From positions 3,751,501-3,815,500 of the forward strand of contig BSYQ01000005.1 in NCBI GenBank assembly GCA_030272585.1: 64,000 bases of DNA. Reading direction: 5' to 3'. Position numbers and translations under genes: made by a program. This DNA comes from Bryopsis sp. KO-2023. Taxonomy: Eukaryota; Chlorophyta; Ulvophyceae; Bryopsidales; Bryopsidaceae. Positions 58,721 to 64,000 of this stretch are shown piece by piece. The notes beneath the pieces were generated by a model. That model was not told the DNA's origin. It saw only the letters and a list, made by a program, of their open reading frames with translations, and did no database searches. Each line of letters starts with the position of its first letter. Position 1 is the first letter of the stretch.

Positions 58721-61700
58721 CTATTCTCTTCCTTTCTGCAACTCTTTTCTTTCTTTCTCTTTAAATGCGCGAAGTATATCTGGTGCGTTAACCAGATTAG
58801 CTTCAGGTTCCCAAGTAGCGTCAAGTAGATCGTATCCTTTCCACAGCACTAGGTATTCACGATTGCGTTTACCTCTAGCCCTTAGGATATTTTCGACCTC
58901 ATACTCTACTTCGCTACCAATCAACTCTCCTTCTGGAGGTTGTATCTGCCTGCTGTTATCACTCGAGGCGTGATAACGCTTGAACTTAGAAACATGAAAC
59001 ACTGGGTGAATGAGCCATGTTTCCGGAAGTTGAACTCTGTAAGCCACCTTTGATATTTTCTCCACAATTTCAAAGGGACCCACAAATCGACGGCGCAGTT
59101 TGGGACTCACTTTGTTCAAAGCAGCCAACGGAATAAAACGGCTTTTTATCAGGACTTTATCCCCTTTCTCAAAAGCAATATCTTTCCTCTTCTTGTTTGC
59201 ACTCACACACATTCTGTGTTGTGCTCTAGAGTAATATGCTTTTGCGGTATCTAAGTCCTGTGCCATCCGTGCTACCATAGTCTTAACTGCTTCCACTTGA
59301 AATTGCGTTACCGTCCCACCAATGTTTGGTGTTTCTGGATGGTACCCATACATCAAGTATGCAGGTGCGAACCCTGTACTCGCATTCACTGCATTGTTTG
59401 CTGCAAACTCTGCTGTAGGTAAATACTCAACCCACTTATGGGGATACCTCTCAGCATATGGCCTTAGAAAATTTTCCAGAGTACGTATGGTAACCTCACT
59501 CTGCCCATCCGTCTGAGGGTGGTAAGCTGTACTCATACGAATCTCTGTACCCAGAGCTTTAAAAAGCGTCTGCCAGAACTTGCTGGTAAAGCGAGGGTCT
59601 CTATCAGACACAATCACTTTAGGTAGGCCATGGTTGCGGTAAACATGTTCGATAAAAAGTTGGGCGTATCCTGCAGCGGTAATCTCTTTAGTACATGGGG
59701 CGAAATGCACAAACTTGGTAAGTCTATCGACAAAGACAGCTACAGCACTAAACCCATTGGATGCTGGTAGATCTGTCACCAAGTCAGTGGTAATCTGCTC
59801 CCACTTCCGCTCAGGTATTGGCAGGGGTTGAAGTAAGCCCATAGGCTTCTGTGTGTCAGCCTTTATTTGTTGGCACACAGGGCATTCGCGCACAAATGCC
59901 TTCAACTCATTCATCCACCCCTTCCACCAATATCGCCGCGCTAGGATTTCTCCTGTTCGCGCTGGTCCTGTATGGCCTGCTGAAGGTGTCTCATGGCACT
60001 CCTTCATGATCTTATTGCGCTGGCCTTTAGGAACCACCACTTTCTCGACTAATCCTCTCTTTGGGACCGTCCAGAGTATTCCCTCTCTGAGGAAATATCC
60101 CTCAACTTCCTCGCCACTCTCAAGCTTCCGCAATATCTTCACCAAGGAGTTATCAGCTTGGAGGGCTTGTTTCCACTCGTCTTGGCTTGCTTGATGCACT
60201 TGCCAAGTGGAAATGTTCATCGCAGTTTCCACGGGCTTAGGAACACTGCGGGAGAGAGCATCTGCTAACACATTAGCCTTGCCTTTGATATAGGAGATCT
60301 TGGGGTTGATCGAAGTCAGGTACCCCGCCTCAAGCCATCTTGCTTGGGTTCTAGAAAGGTTCCTCTGCGACAGAATATGCGTCAGAGGTTGGTGGTCAGT
60401 GAACACTGTTACTCCACCCGCACAACCTTCTAGATAATGTCTCCACTGCACCATCGCATAACATATTGCACACAACTCTTTGTCGTATGGTGCATAGTTA
60501 AGCTCGGCAGGCTTGAATCTACGTGAGAGGTAAGCTATTGGCTGTAGCCCCTCTCCGTGATCCTGTGTTAACACGGCACCGATGGCCTCATTCGACGCAT
60601 CAGTGATCACAGTGTAAGGCAGTGACGCATCTGGAAAAATAAGGACGGGAGCTTGACTTAAACGCTTTTTCAGTTCATTGAATGCGCCACGCTCAACCTG
60701 TCCCCATCTCCAGGGATGGTCTTTTTTCACTAAGTCATGGAGTGGTCCAGCAACATGTGCAAACTGGGGAATGAATTTCCTGTAGTATGAAACCATTCCA
60801 AGGAAACTACGTACATCGCTAACACTCTGTAGTTCCTTCCACTCCTTCACTGCCTTCACTTTTTGTTCCTGTGGTTCTAACCCACTTCCGCTAATGCGGT
60901 AGCCAAGATAGTCTACTGTTGCGACAGCCAGCTCACTTTTACTTGCCTTAGCAAAAAGCTGATATTCTGCTAGTCGCGACAGGACTTTCTCTAAGTGTTC
61001 GGCATGCTGTTCCATATTTTCAGAGAAGATGAGTATGTCATCGATAAAGACAACAACAAAATCATCTAAAAACTCTGCGAGTAGGTCTTGCACTAGAGTT
61101 TGGAATTGCGCTGGGCAATTGGTTAGCCCAAAAGGCGCTACCAAAAACTCAAAGTGACCGTATCTCGTGCGGAACGCTGTTTTATCTGTATCAGATGGCC
61201 TTACTGGAAATTGCCAATAGCCTGATCGCAGATCTAACTTTGAGAACACTTTGGCTTTGAACACTCTATCCATCAATTCTTGTGGCAGGGGTAAAGGATA
61301 TCGGTTTTTCACCGTCACCTTATTAATCCACCTGTAATCCACACACATCCTTAAGCCTCCATCCTTTTTTGGTACAAACAGGATTGGCGCGCCCCAAGGG
61401 GACTCGGATGGTTTGATTTTCTTCTGTTCCAGAAGGTAGTCCACTTGTGCTTTCACTTCATCCAGCTCTGCTGGTGAAAGCTTGTATATTGGACGATGGA
61501 TAGGTGTTGGATCCTCCAGGTCTATCTTAAATTCATGACCTTTTCTCTTCGGAGGGATCCCTGGGGGTAAATCACGAGGGAACACACCACGGTGTGTTTC
61601 TACCACCTTTTTAATTTCGGCAGGGGTGTCTGAACGAATAAGTTTACCAATCTCATCCTCAGTGTTGAATGGCTGTGTTCGCTCTATTGCGTCAGGCAAT

Positions 61701-62461
61701 TCATGTTGGCCTAAAGCTTTCTCTTCAGATTCTTGCACTACAACCATGAATGCTGTCTCTGTTTTGAGATGACGCATCATTCGTTTAGCTGAACACTCAG
61801 TCACTGGCACTTCTTGCAGTATCGACTGTACTTTTCGTTCAGGTTCAATACTCTCTTGGGTTGGATGACGCAACGGGAGATGAAACACTTGGCTGTTTTT
61901 GCAAACTGAAATCTCATTTTGCTGAAAGTCTATGCGGGGGTTTTCTTTCTGCAACCAAGGCATGCCCAATATTAGGTCATAACCAAGGTCTGGGAACAGA
62001 TCCGCTTTCATTTTGCACTTCAGCCCTCCTATCTTTACTCGGAGGTTGTTACAGCTGCCAGCCAGTTCTTTAATATCTCCGTTTGCCAACATTGCTCTCT
62101 TGGAGCTTGGTGTAATCGACAACCCGAGATCACGCGCTACCTTATCATTGATATAGTTTGCGGTACTTCCACAATCAATGAATGCATAAAGGTCCGTGGT
62201 CTTGATCCGTGCTTTTACTTCGTACCCTCTCACAGGCACTTCTTGAATTTTTAACAGAGGGCATGTGTCACCCTTGGTTGACGAAGTTGATCGAACTTCT
62301 GACACATTAACTCGCTCTGTGGTAGACCGCTGGGTTGTTTCTGACCCACTATCGTCTACGTCTGCAGGCAGGGACTCCTGTAGACTACTCTGCGACTCCA
62401 ATGAGCCCACAGATTCACTAACAGAGGGAAGAGATGCAGATGACGCATGAGGCGCGTCCAT
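58721..62461 (-). CDS. pol: Pol of element E
   Basis: 1246 aa, all frames open. Protease D-C-G, RT FIDD, RNase H, integrase and chromodomain as in element C; differs from C and D at a few positions (PLPQELMD in RT, GGTVTQF in the integrase C-terminal region). Entered in -1 frame from gag. Confidence 0.94.
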   Translation of the reverse strand: MDAPHASSASLPSVSESVGSLESQSSLQESLPADVDDSGSETTQRSTTERVNVSEVRSTSSTKGDTCPLLKIQEVPVRGYEVKARIKTTDLYAFIDCGSTANYINDKVARDLGLSITPSSKRAMLANGDIKELAGSCNNLRVKIGGLKCKMKADLFPDLGYDLILGMPWLQKENPRIDFQQNEISVCKNSQVFHLPLRHPTQESIEPERKVQSILQEVPVTECSAKRMMRHLKTETAFMVVVQESEEKALGQHELPDAIERTQPFNTEDEIGKLIRSDTPAEIKKVVETHRGVFPRDLPPGIPPKRKGHEFKIDLEDPTPIHRPIYKLSPAELDEVKAQVDYLLEQKKIKPSESPWGAPILFVPKKDGGLRMCVDYRWINKVTVKNRYPLPLPQELMDRVFKAKVFSKLDLRSGYWQFPVRPSDTDKTAFRTRYGHFEFLVAPFGLTNCPAQFQTLVQDLLAEFLDDFVVVFIDDILIFSENMEQHAEHLEKVLSRLAEYQLFAKASKSELAVATVDYLGYRISGSGLEPQEQKVKAVKEWKELQSVSDVRSFLGMVSYYRKFIPQFAHVAGPLHDLVKKDHPWRWGQVERGAFNELKKRLSQAPVLIFPDASLPYTVITDASNEAIGAVLTQDHGEGLQPIAYLSRRFKPAELNYAPYDKELCAICYAMVQWRHYLEGCAGGVTVFTDHQPLTHILSQRNLSRTQARWLEAGYLTSINPKISYIKGKANVLADALSRSVPKPVETAMNISTWQVHQASQDEWKQALQADNSLVKILRKLESGEEVEGYFLREGILWTVPKRGLVEKVVVPKGQRNKIMKECHETPSAGHTGPARTGEILARRYWWKGWMNELKAFVRECPVCQQIKADTQKPMGLLQPLPIPERKWEQITTDLVTDLPASNGFSAVAVFVDRLTKFVHFAPCTKEITAAGYAQLFIEHVYRNHGLPKVIVSDRDPRFTSKFWQTLFKALGTEIRMSTAYHPQTDGQSEVTIRTLENFLRPYAERYPHKWVEYLPTAEFAANNAVNASTGFAPAYLMYGYHPETPNIGGTVTQFQVEAVKTMVARMAQDLDTAKAYYSRAQHRMCVSANKKRKDIAFEKGDKVLIKSRFIPLAALNKVSPKLRRRFVGPFEIVEKISKVAYRVQLPETWLIHPVFHVSKFKRYHASSDNSRQIQPPEGELIGSEVEYEVENILRARGKRNREYLVLWKGYDLLDATWEPEANLVNAPDILRAFKEKERKELQKGRE

Positions 62462-62683
62462 CTCATCCGGTGTGCTTTCCTTCTGTTCATTGTTCCAATC
62501 GCAGTTGTCATGTGCCGATTGGGTAGATGTGGAGAGTGTCTCTGTTCTCTCTTCACGCGGTGTACTAGTCCGCTCCTCAGGTTTTCCGCTGTGAGTACTT
62601 TTAACCTTTTTCGAGGCACCTACTTTTGATCTATGCTTCCTACGCCGCCTACGAACTCTATTTCGCTTACGACGTTTGCGTCG

Positions 62684-62737
62684 GCCAGGCTCAGACGAAG
62701 CAGTTTCCTGCCTGGCGGTCAGTTTAACATTTTTTTT
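62684..62737 (-). promoter_or_regulatory. -1 ribosomal frameshift signal, element E
   Basis: Reverse-strand A8 run (62730-62737) with the in-phase A AAA AAA heptamer before the gag stop, and the same stem as in C and D. Confidence 0.72.
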
Positions 62738-64000
62738 ACATCGGGGAGGTTTTTCACATCCTCCAATCTAGGACATTGCCTCACAGGGTGACCCTTCTTT
62801 CCACAAAGATAACAATTATATCCCCCTCCCCCCTGGGGGTTCTGTCTTCCCTGATTGGCTTGTCCTCTTCCACGGTTACCACCACCGCGTCCACGTCCAC
62901 CACCACCACGTCCTCCTCCTCGTCCTTGTTGCTGTTGCTGCTGCTGTTGCACTCCTGCGGCAGCTTGTGGTGGTGCTTGGGCTGGTGGTGTAGGGTTCTG
63001 CTGCTGCTGACCCTGATTCTGGCCTTTCTTCTTTCTTCCACCACGCCAGACTCCTTTCTTTTTCTGATTGGTTTGCCCTCCTTGGCCTTGTGTTCCAACT
63101 CCAAGGGCTTCCAATCGTTCGGCGGATATGATGGCAGCCTCGACATCTCGAGGTACCGTTGCAGCGACTAACTTCTGAACTTCACTCTTAAGTCCATCCA
63201 CGAAGAGCAAATACTGGTGATCCTCTTCGAGGTCTGGAATCCTCAAGACTAACCGCTGAAACTCTTTAACGAACTGTTTCACGGTTCCAGTCTGCTTGAG
63301 TTTGTGGAGGTCACGCCACGCTTCATCTCGATCACTAGAGAATTCGAAAGCTGTAGCTAAGCCATCCATGAAGTCCATCCAGTCACGGAAGGGTGGTCTT
63401 TCACCTCGGTGAATTTTCAACTCTTGCATCGTTAACCAATCCGAGGCAGCCCCATAAAGGTTAGTGGCCATAATCGATTGCCACTGTGCTTCATGCACTC
63501 CGCAGGTTCTCAAGTACCGCGTCATGAGCACTTGCCATTTACGGGCTTTTGGTTCTCCACTTCCGTTAAATGCGCGAGGCATTTGCAACTTGACGGTGCT
63601 AGGCAACCACTGTCCTTGCCTAGGAGGTCCTGGGCCTGCCGGTCCAGCGCCACCTCCACCTCCACCTCCATCAGGAGGTCCACCGGGAGGTCCACCGCCT
63701 CCACCATCTCCACCGCCGCCACCACCTCCTCCGCCATCAGGCGCACCTGGAATGCGGGAAGGTGGGCGGTTTCGTCTGTCGCGGTAATCATCACCGCCAT
63801 CATCATCTGGGTCGTCATCACCAGGGTCTCCAAAGTTTCCACGCATACGCGGAACTCGACTGGGTCCACCAGTAGACTCATATGAACCAAGTGCAGCAAA
63901 GGGATTATTTTCTACCCTTGCTCCCAAAGCACTTAACCCAAGTCCCAATCTTCCAGTACGTGTGGGGATCTGCATGGGTTCTTTTCCTTTCTCTTCTCTG
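62719..64000 (-). CDS. gag: Gag of element E, C-terminal part (runs off window)
   Basis: The last ~427 codons: Gly/Pro hinge of the same length as in C, gag domain, RG-rich tract, CCHC knuckle. The coiled-coil N-terminus and LTR should lie beyond 64000. The Met at 63975 is internal, not the start. Confidence 0.92.
   Translation of the reverse strand, partial: REEKGKEPMQIPTRTGRLGLGLSALGARVENNPFAALGSYESTGGPSRVPRMRGNFGDPGDDDPDDDGGDDYRDRRNRPPSRIPGAPDGGGGGGGGGDGGGGGPPGGPPDGGGGGGGAGPAGPGPPRQGQWLPSTVKLQMPRAFNGSGEPKARKWQVLMTRYLRTCGVHEAQWQSIMATNLYGAASDWLTMQELKIHRGERPPFRDWMDFMDGLATAFEFSSDRDEAWRDLHKLKQTGTVKQFVKEFQRLVLRIPDLEEDHQYLLFVDGLKSEVQKLVAATVPRDVEAAIISAERLEALGVGTQGQGGQTNQKKKGVWRGGRKKKGQNQGQQQQNPTPPAQAPPQAAAGVQQQQQQQQGRGGGRGGGGRGRGGGNRGRGQANQGRQNPQGGGGYNCYLCGKKGHPVRQCPRLEDVKNLPDVKKMLN

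Larger units (their letters stand above)
23533..64000 (-). mobile_element. Ty3/gypsy chromovirus F, split by elements B and D/E, 5' end outside window
   Basis: Fragments read right to left: gag (48586-47729), pol N-part (47753-45551), pol C-part (26787-24332), 3' UTR, 3' LTR (23869-23533). Removing B with one TSD copy restores the pol frame exactly. Seven bases (CTTCGCG) separate F's LTR from G's LTR. These match the array insertion sequence ACTTCGCG, so F inserted into array unit 4 and its TSD is predicted to be TCGCG. Its gag N-terminus and 5' LTR lie beyond 64000. Confidence 0.88.
57204..64000 (-). mobile_element. Element E: inverted C-family chromovirus, 3' truncated, continues past window
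   Basis: Reverse-strand copy with third gene (partial), pol and gag running off the right end. It starts at the equivalent of C position 37944, so it keeps 117 bp more of the third gene than D. Arms of the resulting fold-back: left arm to 57197, right arm from 57321, loop 123 bp. D and E differ at several residues (for example E/D in the gag C-terminus, E/Q in the RT, hinge length), so they are separate copies. Confidence 0.92.

Overview
This is a eukaryotic nuclear genome window. It has no bacterial operons. It contains nuclear-type tRNA genes with Pol III-style T-runs and no consistently encoded CCA, one of them (Met) with a short intron, and several Ty3/gypsy LTR retrotransposons whose integrases end in a GPY/F module and a chromodomain (chromoviruses). 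The Asp, Glu, Ser and intron-bearing Met tRNAs look green-plant-like, so a streptophyte (land plant or charophyte alga) is my best guess, but the sequence does not settle the species. I see no ordinary host protein-coding gene.

Layout. (1) 1-6884: chromovirus A on +, with gag, pol and 3' LTR; its 5' LTR lies left of the window. (2) 6885-17640: a tandem array of about 3.4 copies of a ~3.17 kb unit. Each full unit carries 12 tRNA genes (Thr-CGT, Pro-CGG, Thr-TGT, Ile-TAT, Leu-AAG, Glu-TTC, Ser-CGA, Asp-GTC, Ser-AGA, Leu-CAG, Met-CAT, Arg-TCT) and a thirteenth, Ser-like gene broken by a 422 bp LTR-like insertion flanked by 15 bp direct repeats. (3) 17641-23525: element G, with 219 bp LTRs and TSD CTTCG, a non-coding derivative on the minus strand. 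(4) 23533 to beyond 64000: chromovirus F on the minus strand, which landed inside the LTR-like insertion of array copy 4 and was then split twice.

Nested insertions. F's reverse transcriptase is split by element B (26793-45550, 187 bp LTRs, TSD AACGT). B's gag is split by element C (29203-39315, 430 bp LTRs). F's gag is split by element D (5' LTR at 48587). D loses its 3' end at 57197 and is joined through a 6 bp filler to an inverted relative, E, giving a fold-back with arms of at least 6.7 kb. On direct reading I see no difference between the two LTRs of B, of C or of G, so these insertions look young. The order is: array amplification, then F, then G, B and D into or beside F, then C into B.

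How the genes work together. Gag (capsid plus CCHC knuckle) and Pol (protease, RT, RNase H, integrase, chromodomain) lie in different frames. In A, C, D, E and F pol is in the -1 frame, with a slippery heptamer just before the gag stop. B, C, D and E belong to a group with a third sense-strand gene between pol and the 3' LTR. It encodes a coiled-coil protein with a C-terminal Cys/His array whose spacing resembles a RING finger, and a TATA-like box sits about 120 bp before its ATG. This third gene is the most novel item in the window. A and F lack it.
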